A DNA stretch of 64,000 nucleotides from Flavobacterium cyclinae (GTDB lineage Bacteria > Bacteroidota > Bacteroidia > Flavobacteriales > Flavobacteriaceae), in NCBI RefSeq assembly GCF_021172145.1, contig NZ_CP089095.1:806001-870000 (forward strand). Direction: 5' to 3'. A program made the translations under genes and the position numbers. This document shows, piece by piece, positions 45,395 through 52,753 of this stretch. Each line of letters begins with the position of its first letter. Positions within the stretch are counted from its first letter, which is position 1. Under the pieces are notes generated by a model. That model did not search any database, was not told the origin of the DNA, and saw only the letters and a program-made list of their open reading frames with translations.

Positions 45395-46090
45395 TTAACC
45401 TAATCTTTTGATTATTAAATCAATTTGTTCTTTATAAGTTCTAGAAAAGGGAACTTTAATTGTATTGTCAAGTAAGTAACAATCAGATTTACCAGTGTTA
45501 ATTCTACTAACATGATTTAAATTAATGATATAACTATTGTGAATTCTAAAAAAAGAAGAAGGTAATTGACTTTCGTAGTGCTTTAAAGTTTTAAATCCTG
45601 TAATCAATTTACCTGAAATTAGATAAATATCTGTGGTATTATTATCCGCTTTTAAATATAGAATGTCATCAAAATCTATAAAATTATAATCACCATTGGA
45701 TCGTACACATAATCTGCCAGACAACTTCTTTTGTTGTTGTAAAGAAAATTTATATAATGCTTTTCTAATTTCTATTTCTTGTAAAGGCAATAAAATAAAA
45801 TCAGAAACATTATGTTTTAAAGCCGTATATGCCATTTTTTCTTCCTTATTCATTCCTATTACGTAAGGTAAATATTCAGTAAACTCTTTGAGTTCGTATA
45901 AAAGACTAAGTGGAATTTCAGAAGTAAAATGGAAAAAGATTAATTCAGGCTTTTTAACTAGTATCGTATTTAAAGAAGTTTCATAATCTTTACAGTAGCC
46001 TACACATAGATAATCTTCAAATGATTGAAATTCGTTCAAATTTTCATCAATTGTGATTGAAAAGTCTATTATAATGAAGGTTTTTAACAC
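45395..46090 (-). CDS. LytTR-type regulator with degenerate receiver domain
   Basis: 231 residues from GTG 46090. The N-terminal 125 residues have a receiver-like fold, but the phosphoacceptor position reads IFFHFTSEIP, with His where Asp is expected, so phosphorylation is doubtful. The C-terminal LytTR DNA-binding domain (about 135-231) carries DFDDILYLKADNNTTDIYL, FFRIHNSYIINLNHV and VPFSRTYKEQI, all typical. LytTR proteins bind pairs of short direct repeats on one DNA face. Five such pairs occur nearby, including one in its own promoter region, so autoregulation is likely. It is divergent from the response regulator gene. Confidence 0.9.
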   Translation of the reverse strand: MLKTFIIIDFSITIDENLNEFQSFEDYLCVGYCKDYETSLNTILVKKPELIFFHFTSEIPLSLLYELKEFTEYLPYVIGMNKEEKMAYTALKHNVSDFILLPLQEIEIRKALYKFSLQQQKKLSGRLCVRSNGDYNFIDFDDILYLKADNNTTDIYLISGKLITGFKTLKHYESQLPSSFFRIHNSYIINLNHVSRINTGKSDCYLLDNTIKVPFSRTYKEQIDLIIKRLG

Positions 46091-46136
46091 AGTTTGTATA
46101 ATTTTGGTGCAAATTAGATTTCATTTCTATCTTTTT

Positions 46137-46167
46137 TTACGGTTTAAAAAATCAATTATTACGGTTT
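46137..46167 (-). promoter_or_regulatory. Operator pair A (AAACCGTAA, 22 bp apart) before the LytTR gene
   Basis: On the minus strand AAACCGTAA occurs at 46167-46159 and 46145-46137, exactly 22 bp apart. TAATTTG follows 29 bp later (TTTG at 46113-46110). The pair also sits just before the ATG of the divergent response regulator (46171), so binding would both activate the LytTR gene and block the other gene. Confidence 0.85.
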
Positions 46168-46170
46168 GAT

Positions 46171-46845
46171 ATGAAAAACAAAAAAATAAATATTCTTGTT
46201 ATTGACGATCATCAGATGAATTCTGATGCATATATAAATTTGATAAAATCTAAACAAGGAATGAAAGAAATAATATTTCAAAAAGCCATTGATTGCTACT
46301 CAGCTTTCAAATTAATAAAACAAGCAGAAAAGACTAATACTCCTATCGATATTGCGTTAGTAGATATTAGCATACCCGAGTGTAAAGAAGAAAAATTATT
46401 ATCAGGTACTGATGTAGCTTTATTATTGAGAAACTCTTTTCCTGATTGTTTGATCATTATGCTTACTATGCATACTGAACCATTAATTTTATTTAATGTT
46501 TTCAAACAAATTAATCCGGAGGGCTTTATTTCTAAAAATGATATAGATTTTGAAATGTTTCCAGAAATTTTTGATAGAATTGTTAATATAGAAAACTATT
46601 TTTCTCCAACCATTAATGCCGCTATACAATCATTAGTTAAGCAAACTTTAAAATGGGATGAATTTGATACACAAATTATACTATTGTTAGACAAGGGAAT
46701 TCAAACTAAAGATTTACCTCAGTATATTGATCTTTCATTAAGTTCAATTGAAAAAAGAAAAGCAATATTAAAAAGACAAATTTTAGATCAAAAATCATCT
46801 GATAAAGAGTTGATTGCAAAGTGTAAAATGTTAAAGTTGATTTAA
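46171..46845 (+). CDS. Response regulator, NarL/FixJ-like
   Basis: 224 residues. A canonical receiver domain shows the acidic pocket VIDDHQ, phosphoacceptor Asp in DIALVDISIPE, Thr in IIMLTMHTE and Lys in EGFISKND. The C-terminal 60 residues look like a divergent LuxR-type HTH (FDTQIILLLDKGIQTKDLPQ, then LSSIEKRKAILKRQ). The HisKA_3 kinase 1.3 kb away is the expected partner of a NarL-type regulator. The gene is divergent from the LytTR gene and followed by operator C. Confidence 0.85.
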   Translation: MKNKKINILVIDDHQMNSDAYINLIKSKQGMKEIIFQKAIDCYSAFKLIKQAEKTNTPIDIALVDISIPECKEEKLLSGTDVALLLRNSFPDCLIIMLTMHTEPLILFNVFKQINPEGFISKNDIDFEMFPEIFDRIVNIENYFSPTINAAIQSLVKQTLKWDEFDTQIILLLDKGIQTKDLPQYIDLSLSSIEKRKAILKRQILDQKSSDKELIAKCKMLKLI

Positions 46846-46851
46846 AATACT

Positions 46852-46910
46852 AAACCGTAAATATTAGTTTTAAATACCGTAATTATTTTTTTTTTAATAA
46901 AATATTTTTG
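46852..46910 (+). promoter_or_regulatory. Operator pair C and promoter of the first precursor gene
   Basis: AAACCGTAA at 46852-46860 and ATACCGTAA at 46874-46882 are 22 bp apart. TATTTTTG at 46903-46910 is a perfect TAnnTTTG -7 element whose TTTG lies 30 bp after the CC of the second repeat. No TTG -33 box is in the expected place, so the promoter seems to need an activator. Confidence 0.88.
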
Positions 46911-46936
46911 AAATATAACTTTTAAAAATGTAAATC

Positions 46937-47143
46937 ATGAAAGATTTAAAATTAAACAGATCGCTTTCTAGAGCTGAAATGAAATTTATTTCTGGTGGAA
47001 AAGCTAATGTTCAAGAATTTCAATGTTGGTGTGATGGTATCAGAAACGGTTATTGTGACGGAGCTACTGTAGCATGTTGCGGTCAGCCAAGATGCGATGG
47101 TAGTACAGATGGAAGCAAAGCAAGCTTAACTATTGCTCCTTAA
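46937..47143 (+). CDS. Six-cysteine GG-leader peptide precursor
   Basis: 68 residues. The leader MKDLKLNRSLSRAEMKFISGG ends in a double-glycine motif at residues 20-21, the site recognised by C39 peptidase exporters. The core (22-68) is Cys-, Gly- and Asp-rich, with six Cys at 30, 32, 40, 47, 48 and 53 in FQCWCDG, GYCDG, ACCGQPRCDG. An even number fits three disulfides, matching the thioredoxin and VKOR genes directly downstream. It is preceded by operator C and followed by a strong hairpin, so it should be transcribed in excess of the next gene. I know of no close relative. Confidence 0.85.
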   Translation: MKDLKLNRSLSRAEMKFISGGKANVQEFQCWCDGIRNGYCDGATVACCGQPRCDGSTDGSKASLTIAP

Positions 47144-47160
47144 AGCTTTACTATTTAATA

Positions 47161-47184
47161 AAGGAGGCAGAAGCCTCCTTTTAA
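47161..47184 (+). terminator. Terminator/attenuator after the six-cysteine precursor
   Basis: AAGGAGGC, loop AGAA, GCCTCCTT and T-rich tail: an 8-bp, GC-rich stem. It sits between the precursor and the thioredoxin gene and probably allows limited read-through, giving more precursor than processing enzymes. Confidence 0.85.
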
Positions 47185-47214
47185 ATTTTCTCTAAATTTT
47201 TTAAAATGCACTTA

Positions 47215-48684
47215 ATGAAAATTAAATTTCTAATAATATTAGTATCTTTTTTTCAATTCGGGTTTTCTCAGAGTGTTTCTATTAAACTGAATTTTGAAAA
47301 TGTGCCGGATTCTGTAGCTATTGTGGCCAGTAAAAGTATTAATCATGATGCAGCATATTATCTATCAAATACTGATACGATTTACACAAAAAATAATCAA
47401 GCAACATTGAGTTTTAATTCTATAAATTCAGGCTACATGAATTTTAGTTTTTCAAAAGTTAATCCAGGTATTAGTATTTTATTCGAACCGGATGATAATA
47501 TTATTTTGAATATTACTAAAAATCAAGACAATAAATATCATATTCATTATGTTGGAAAAAATAGTGATATATTGTTACTTATAAATACTGATACTGTTTA
47601 TAAATACCAAAAATTATCTAAAAAATTAAGACCTATAATTTTTGAAGCAAATAGAGGTTCGGACATTTTAAATGTTATAAAGAGTGAATATAAAAATGCA
47701 CTATCAAAATTGCAAAGTTTATATGATGAGAATAAGATTTCAAATCAAATTTTCCAGATTTCAAAATTATATCTTGAAACAACTCTAGCAGACAACTCTA
47801 AAGGTATAATTGAAGATATTTTTAGAATTGAAGAAGAGTTTTCTAAGACAAAATTGCCTAAAAGTGAATTTATAGATTTATTAAACAATCTAATGTTTGA
47901 GTTTAATCCATTTAATGAAAAATTTAATTCTTTTGCCTCTATAAGTTTTTTTAATAGTCTACAAGCAACTTCAAAATTTATTAAAGAAAGCGGAACTGAT
48001 GAAAAAGTTTTTAATAAGAATTTGTGGAAAAATAAAAATGCAAGAGAATATTATAATTATATACCATTGCAATATCAAGAAAAATTGTTTGCTTATCTTT
48101 TTGTTAATGATCGTCTAAACGAAGATGATTTGAAACAATTTAAAAAAATATTTCCTAATAGTAAATATTACAAATATTTAGAGAATTACTTAAAGAACAA
48201 AAAAGTTACAACTTTAAAGCCTTTAGCTCATGGATATTTTATTAACAATAATTTTGAGTACATAAACCAGATTAAAAGTTATGATATAAGTTCTATTATT
48301 AAGGATAATTTTCAAGGTAAGCCAGTTTTTGTAGACTTATGGGCGGCATATTGTGCGCCATGTTTTCAAGAATTTTCGCACTCACAAAAATTATTTGCTT
48401 TTTTAAAAATTAACAATATAGAAATGCTTTATATTGCTATTGATAACGACAAAGAAATTGCTAAGTGGCAACCTAATATAAAGCAAAATTATTTAGAGGG
48501 GAATCATGTTTTTGCCTCCAATAAGATTCAGGAATCATTACAAATATTACTAAATGAGCCTCAAGGAGTATATATACCAAGATATCTACTATTCAATTCA
48601 AAAGGAAATCTAGTTTTACCTAATACCAAAAAACCTTCTGAAGGGGAATTATTATATAATCAAATTTTAGAGGCTTTAAAATAA
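47215..48684 (+). CDS. Secreted TlpA-like thioredoxin-domain protein
   Basis: 489 residues from ATG 47215; the ATG at 47206 adds only MHL. The signal peptide ends near FGFSQS. The first 100 residues resemble the DUF4369-like domain that often precedes TlpA thioredoxins in Bacteroidetes. A long helical middle follows, and the C-terminal thioredoxin fold starts near residue 355 (PVFVDLWAAYCAPCFQEF). Its CAPC active site is at about 380-383. It may reduce or shuffle the cysteines of the six-cysteine peptide in the periplasm. It is followed after 2 bp by the VKOR fusion gene. Confidence 0.85.
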   Translation: MKIKFLIILVSFFQFGFSQSVSIKLNFENVPDSVAIVASKSINHDAAYYLSNTDTIYTKNNQATLSFNSINSGYMNFSFSKVNPGISILFEPDDNIILNITKNQDNKYHIHYVGKNSDILLLINTDTVYKYQKLSKKLRPIIFEANRGSDILNVIKSEYKNALSKLQSLYDENKISNQIFQISKLYLETTLADNSKGIIEDIFRIEEEFSKTKLPKSEFIDLLNNLMFEFNPFNEKFNSFASISFFNSLQATSKFIKESGTDEKVFNKNLWKNKNAREYYNYIPLQYQEKLFAYLFVNDRLNEDDLKQFKKIFPNSKYYKYLENYLKNKKVTTLKPLAHGYFINNNFEYINQIKSYDISSIIKDNFQGKPVFVDLWAAYCAPCFQEFSHSQKLFAFLKINNIEMLYIAIDNDKEIAKWQPNIKQNYLEGNHVFASNKIQESLQILLNEPQGVYIPRYLLFNSKGNLVLPNTKKPSEGELLYNQILEALK

Positions 48685-48686
48685 TT

Positions 48687-50264
48687 ATGAGTAATTCATA
48701 CAATTTTTTGTTTAAGTATTTCGAAAAAGAAAATATTTATATTGATAAATCTGAGTTTATATTTCAGGTTAGTTCTCATCCTAATTATCCTTCTGTTTTG
48801 TCTATAATTGACACATTAGATTTCTTCGGCATTGAAAACGCAATGATTAAAGTAGATCTTTTTGAAATTGATATTCTTCCTAAAAGATTTGTCGTTCTTT
48901 TGGAAAATAATAATAATGAAACACAGTTATATCTTATTGAAAAGGATGGATATGATTTAGTTCTTTTTGACGAAAATAATAAAAGAAAAAAGATCACTAA
49001 AGAGAGCATAAAAGAAAGATGGAGTGGTATAATTCTTTTAGTTGAAAACAATAAAGTTGAAATGATTCCGTCAAAATCAAAAAGAACAAATTTGTTTTTT
49101 GGTATTACTTTCATTTCTCTCTTTTTATTATTTCTATTTTTTACAGGAAGTGATTTTAAAATTAAATTTCTTTTCTTTTTTAGCCTTTTAGGATTAATCT
49201 TTTCTTTCGCAATAATTAGAGAGTTATTTGATTCGAAAAATGATTTTTTCAATAAGTTTTGTAACTTAACGGAATCAACAAGTTGTTCCTCTGTAGTTAA
49301 TTCAGATAAATGGAGTTTTTTTAAAATTATAAATTTGAGTGATTTAAGCATCCTCTTTTTTGTATTTCAATTTGTAGGTTTATTTTTTTCAATTTTATTA
49401 AATATTGAAGGAAACTTTGTTAAGGTTATTTTTTATATGTTATTAATGGCTTCTCCTCTTTTTTTTATTTCAATTTATTATCAAAAATTCGTAGAAAAAA
49501 AATGGTGTCCATTGTGTTTAGTAATAATTCTAATTTCTTTATCCGAAATGATTTATATCCACTTTTGGATAAATTTCAGTAATGTCTTTCCGTTAAATTT
49601 ATTTTTACTTTTCAGTTCCTTGTTTATTTGTATTTCATATTTATGGATTTCAATCAAAGAGATTTTAGTAGAAAAAAAGGAATTGAAAGAATTTAAATTG
49701 AAAGCATTAAAGTTTCAGAGAAATTATAAAATTTTTAAAAATTCATTGTTATCCTCACCGAAGATAATATTACCCAAAACGCCAATTTTGTTAGGGAATA
49801 AAAACTCAAAGACTATCGTTACCGTAATAACCAACCCATTTTGTGGTCATTGCCAAAAAGTACACGAGATTGTTGATAAAATATTAGATACTAATAATGA
49901 TATTCAAGTTCAATTAATTATCAAAGTAAATCTTGAAAATGAGGATCAAAAAAGAAGAAAATTTTATACTAGTATAATTAACAACTTTATTCAGAAGGAT
50001 GAGAATTACTTTATAAATTCATTTAAAGATTGGTTTAATAATAAAGATGTCGATAAATGGTTAAATAAGTATGAACTTTTGGATAGTAATGAAATGATTA
50101 TTAATTCATTTTATGAAAATCATAATTATTGGTGCGTTCAAAATAATTTTAATTATACTCCAGCAATTTTCATAAATGGATATGAGTATCCTGAACAATT
50201 TAATAGAGAAGATTTGTTTTTTTATATCAAGGAGATAATAGAAGACGATTTTTTTAAACCGTAA
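48687..50264 (+). CDS. C39-like/VKOR/thioredoxin fusion protein (disulfide-forming)
   Basis: 525 residues in three parts. Residues 1-120 resemble a peptidase C39 domain (FQVSSHPNYPSVLSIIDTL) but have no catalytic Cys, so it may only bind peptide. About five transmembrane helices (135-325) form a vitamin K epoxide reductase domain with FCNLTESTSC (Cys 192, 200) and the active site KWCPLC (Cys 274, 277). The C-terminal thioredoxin/DsbA-like domain carries NPFCGHCQK (Cys 386, 389). The fusion would both make and pass on disulfides to the secreted precursor. The last codons (AAA CCG TAA) are also the first half of operator B. Confidence 0.85.
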   Translation: MSNSYNFLFKYFEKENIYIDKSEFIFQVSSHPNYPSVLSIIDTLDFFGIENAMIKVDLFEIDILPKRFVVLLENNNNETQLYLIEKDGYDLVLFDENNKRKKITKESIKERWSGIILLVENNKVEMIPSKSKRTNLFFGITFISLFLLFLFFTGSDFKIKFLFFFSLLGLIFSFAIIRELFDSKNDFFNKFCNLTESTSCSSVVNSDKWSFFKIINLSDLSILFFVFQFVGLFFSILLNIEGNFVKVIFYMLLMASPLFFISIYYQKFVEKKWCPLCLVIILISLSEMIYIHFWINFSNVFPLNLFLLFSSLFICISYLWISIKEILVEKKELKEFKLKALKFQRNYKIFKNSLLSSPKIILPKTPILLGNKNSKTIVTVITNPFCGHCQKVHEIVDKILDTNNDIQVQLIIKVNLENEDQKRRKFYTSIINNFIQKDENYFINSFKDWFNNKDVDKWLNKYELLDSNEMIINSFYENHNYWCVQNNFNYTPAIFINGYEYPEQFNREDLFFYIKEIIEDDFFKP

Positions 50265-50314
50265 TAATAATGTTTTTAAACCGTAAAATAAGTTATCTTT
50301 TTTTATTTTTTTTG
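50256..50314 (+). promoter_or_regulatory. Operator pair B and promoter region of the second precursor gene
   Basis: AAACCGTAA at 50256-50264 and 50278-50286, 22 bp apart; the first copy is the 3' end of the VKOR gene including its stop codon. A TTTG sits 30 bp after the CC of the second copy (50311-50314). A second, consensus promoter (TTG at 50339, 17 bp, TAGTTTTG at 50359-50366) lies farther downstream and could give basal expression. Confidence 0.85.
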
Positions 50315-50397
50315 ACACAGTTATTCGAAACTTAATTATTGTGCGCGCAAATGATAAATAGTTTTGTTTATTTTTTTAACAATTAAATACAAAAATT

Positions 50398-50631
50398 ATG
50401 AAAAATTTCAATTCAGATTTATTTAAAAAATTCGAGGATGCTAAAATTGTAAAAGAGTCATCGATTTTAATAAATGGAGGTAAAGCACTTGCAGAAATTG
50501 GACCTGGAGGCACAACAAATGATTGTACTGGAACTGGCGGGGATTGTTGGGATGCTGATTGTGGAACAAATGTTGTAGACGATATGACTTGGACGGGTGG
50601 TAAAGACAGTGGAAATGATACTTGTAATTAA
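50398..50631 (+). CDS. Thr/Asp-rich GG-leader peptide precursor (grasp-with-spasm type)
   Basis: 77 residues. The leader ends with ILINGG (double Gly at 27-28). The core is very rich in Thr, Asp and Gly, with repeated T-G-G and D-x-D patterns (TTNDCTGTGGDCWDADCG, then DDMTWTGGKDSGNDTCN) and four Cys at 43, 50, 55 and 76. Alternating Thr and Asp/Glu is what ATP-grasp ligases of graspetides cross-link through ester or amide bonds, and the ligase gene follows two genes later. The start context and operator B are directly upstream; a terminator hairpin follows. This is most likely the substrate of the grasp-with-spasm enzymes. Confidence 0.85.
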   Translation: MKNFNSDLFKKFEDAKIVKESSILINGGKALAEIGPGGTTNDCTGTGGDCWDADCGTNVVDDMTWTGGKDSGNDTCN

Positions 50632-50652
50632 ATTATAAGTTCATATTAACTG

Positions 50653-50687
50653 GAAGACTTTCTTTTTAGGAAGTCTTCATTTTTTAA
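50653..50687 (+). terminator. Terminator/attenuator after the second precursor
   Basis: GAAGACTT, 10-nt loop, AAGTCTTC, then six T. The same arrangement as after the first precursor: precursor, hairpin, then processing genes. Confidence 0.85.
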
Positions 50688-50706
50688 ACTTAAATTCTAT
50701 TTAATC

Positions 50707-51621
50707 ATGAAATTTATTATAGCATTATTTTTTTCATTGATTTCGGGTTGTTATTGCTCTGCTCAAAATGAAAGAGATATGATTATTAAAGATTCTATTT
50801 TGCCAATTTTAAATTCTAATAAGATTTTAAAAGAGAATAATTATTTTAAAATCAAATCTTTAATTATTGAAATTGAAAGAAAATTTGGATACGAAACAGA
50901 GTTAAAAAAAAAACTAATAGAGGGCAGTTATCATCATAAAGATATGTCTTTTTTTAAGAGAGAAATTAAAGAATTAATTAAAAATCACGGTTTTCAAATT
51001 GAATATTTAAGCGGGAATGAAAATTACTTCAATGATATTTGCTATGGAGAATTATCTAAATGGTTTAAAAGTGTTTATTCAAAAAACCATTCTAAATGGA
51101 TAAAAAATAATTTCAGTAAAGTAATGGAATTAAAAAAAATTAATGACCTTTATTTGAAAGATCAAATAATAGCAAGATTAAGTTCTAATTTGATTAATGA
51201 TTTAAATTTTGATTCTTTGCAAAAAGAAGTAATATTAAAAGAATCGAATAAATTATATTTTGAAAATATAACCTTTCTGTATGAAATTTCAAAAAAATAT
51301 GGGAAGTTACCAAATTCAAAAAATTTTGGAATAATTCAAAATAGTTATGAAACGGTTTTAATTCATAATTTTAGAGAAAATACTGACGAAACATGGTTGT
51401 TATTATATCCGTATTTTAAAAAAGCATATTTAAATTTTGAGATTACTAATGTAGTTTTTCAAAATTATGATTTTTATTGTTATTTAAGACATGGATATCA
51501 AGAATTTAATAGCTTTACTATAGAACAAATACCAATAGATTTTAGAAAAAATGAAGGTGAAATCCCATTAAAAAATCAAGAAGAGTTTAATAAAATTAAA
51601 ATTGAATTCAAATGGTTTTAA
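50707..51621 (+). CDS. Secreted uncharacterised protein in the grasp-with-spasm operon
   Basis: 304 residues with a signal peptide ending at CYCSAQ; the upstream SGC could also be a weak lipobox. The rest is mixed helical and Lys/Asn-rich, without a catalytic motif that I recognise. The C-terminal third (YETVLIHNFRENTDETWLLL, then YCYLRHGYQEFNSF) faintly recalls the DUF6624 pattern in which a His precedes a long helix. Its stop overlaps the ATP-grasp start by 10 bp, so it is translated with the maturases. A role in immunity or precursor handling is a guess. Confidence 0.65.
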   Translation: MKFIIALFFSLISGCYCSAQNERDMIIKDSILPILNSNKILKENNYFKIKSLIIEIERKFGYETELKKKLIEGSYHHKDMSFFKREIKELIKNHGFQIEYLSGNENYFNDICYGELSKWFKSVYSKNHSKWIKNNFSKVMELKKINDLYLKDQIIARLSSNLINDLNFDSLQKEVILKESNKLYFENITFLYEISKKYGKLPNSKNFGIIQNSYETVLIHNFRENTDETWLLLYPYFKKAYLNFEITNVVFQNYDFYCYLRHGYQEFNSFTIEQIPIDFRKNEGEIPLKNQEEFNKIKIEFKWF

Positions 51622-52601
51622 TTATTTCTAGCGAGGATGATCAGTCAACTAATGACGTTATTGATTGGTTAAGATATTTTAAAATAAAATATATAAGAAT
51701 ATCACATCTTGATATTATTAATTATAAAAACTTAATTGTCAACAACAATGAATTCGATGTAGAGTTATTAATAAATGGTCTTTCTTACAAGTTAACAGAA
51801 TTTAATTTCTTTTGGTACAGAAGAAGTTTTTTAAACTTGCAACTAAAAGAACTTGAAATAAATAGTCCTGTTAGTTATGAATTAAAAAAACATATTTATA
51901 CTGAAGCTCAAGAGATTCATAGAATTGTTAAAAGATATATTGAAAGTAGATCTATTAATAAACATAATGATATTTTTATTAATAAGTTAGAGGTTTTAAA
52001 AAAAGCTGCAGAAATTGGAATTAAAATACCTAAAACTATTGTAACAAACAATAAGGAAGAACTCATACGTTTTTTGAATGAGAATAAAAATGTTATAACT
52101 AAAAATATTTCACAAGGAGTGTTTATCAAACATAAGAATTCATATTTAACAAGTAGTACAAATGTTATCGATGATTATATTTTAAATAATATTCCAGAAA
52201 ATTTTCATTTCATGTTATTTCAAGAAATGGTTGAAAAGTTGTTTGAAGTAAGAATATTCTTTATAGATAATGATTTTTATTCAAGCGCAATTTTTTCTCA
52301 AAATAATGAGAAAACAAAAGTAGATTTTCGAAACTATGATTTTCAAAACCCAAATAGAACTCCGCCATTTTTGTTGCCAAAAGTTATTAAAAAGAATTTA
52401 ATAAAATTAATGAAAGAGATAAATATTAATTCAGGCTCCATCGATTTAATAGTAAATACAAATAATGAATTTGTTTTTTTAGAGGTCAATCCTATTGGGC
52501 AATTTTCTCAGGTTTCAATGCCTTGCAACTATTATATAGAAAAATTAATTGCAAAAAAGATTGCAATTAAAATAAAGAAAAAGAGTAATGGATCTATTTA
52601 A
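51612..52601 (+). CDS. gwsG: ATP-grasp peptide maturase (grasp-with-spasm system)
   Basis: 329 residues. FFWYRRSFLNLQL is the W-x-RR signature of MvdD/graspetide-type ATP-grasp ligases. KLEVLKKAAEIGIKIPKTI starts the ATP-grasp N-lobe and the C-terminal NEFVFLEVNPIGQFSQVS contains the metal-binding E-x-N motif. It should activate acidic side chains of the precursor with ATP and couple them to Thr, Ser or Lys. It overlaps the preceding gene by 10 bp and an unannotated 53-residue ORF by 14 bp. The family name is from memory of TIGR families; the fold is clear from the sequence. Confidence 0.88.
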   Translation: MVLIISSEDDQSTNDVIDWLRYFKIKYIRISHLDIINYKNLIVNNNEFDVELLINGLSYKLTEFNFFWYRRSFLNLQLKELEINSPVSYELKKHIYTEAQEIHRIVKRYIESRSINKHNDIFINKLEVLKKAAEIGIKIPKTIVTNNKEELIRFLNENKNVITKNISQGVFIKHKNSYLTSSTNVIDDYILNNIPENFHFMLFQEMVEKLFEVRIFFIDNDFYSSAIFSQNNEKTKVDFRNYDFQNPNRTPPFLLPKVIKKNLIKLMKEININSGSIDLIVNTNNEFVFLEVNPIGQFSQVSMPCNYYIEKLIAKKIAIKIKKKSNGSI

Positions 52602-52749
52602 CATTAAGTCACTACCTATTTTTATCAGAACTGGTAAGTTTGCATTAAAAGGGAATAATAAAAAAAATAGTATAAAATTTTCCACATCAAGAGAGTATAA
52701 TACAAAGTTTTATCCTAAAAAAAAATTTCATAAACCAATTATATTTTGA
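52588..52749 (+). CDS. 53-residue basic ORF between the two maturase genes
   Basis: Starts with ATG 52588 inside the end of the ATP-grasp gene (14-bp overlap) and stops 4 bp before the SPASM gene. It reads MDLFNIKSLPIFIRTG, then a Lys/Asn-rich stretch and ends in Lys, His, Pro and Ile residues (KKKFHKPIIF). It has no Cys, no signal peptide and no GG leader. The overlap on one side and near contact on the other make a real gene likely. It could be a small partner of the maturation complex. I do not recognise it. Confidence 0.6.
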   Translation: MDLFNIKSLPIFIRTGKFALKGNNKKNSIKFSTSREYNTKFYPKKKFHKPIIF

Positions 52750-52753
52750 TTAA

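Noticed and set aside
46937..50631. Lanthipeptide or lasso peptide cluster
   Set aside because: No LanB, LanC, LanM, or lasso cyclase homologues; the neighbouring enzymes are thioredoxin, VKOR, ATP-grasp and SPASM proteins.
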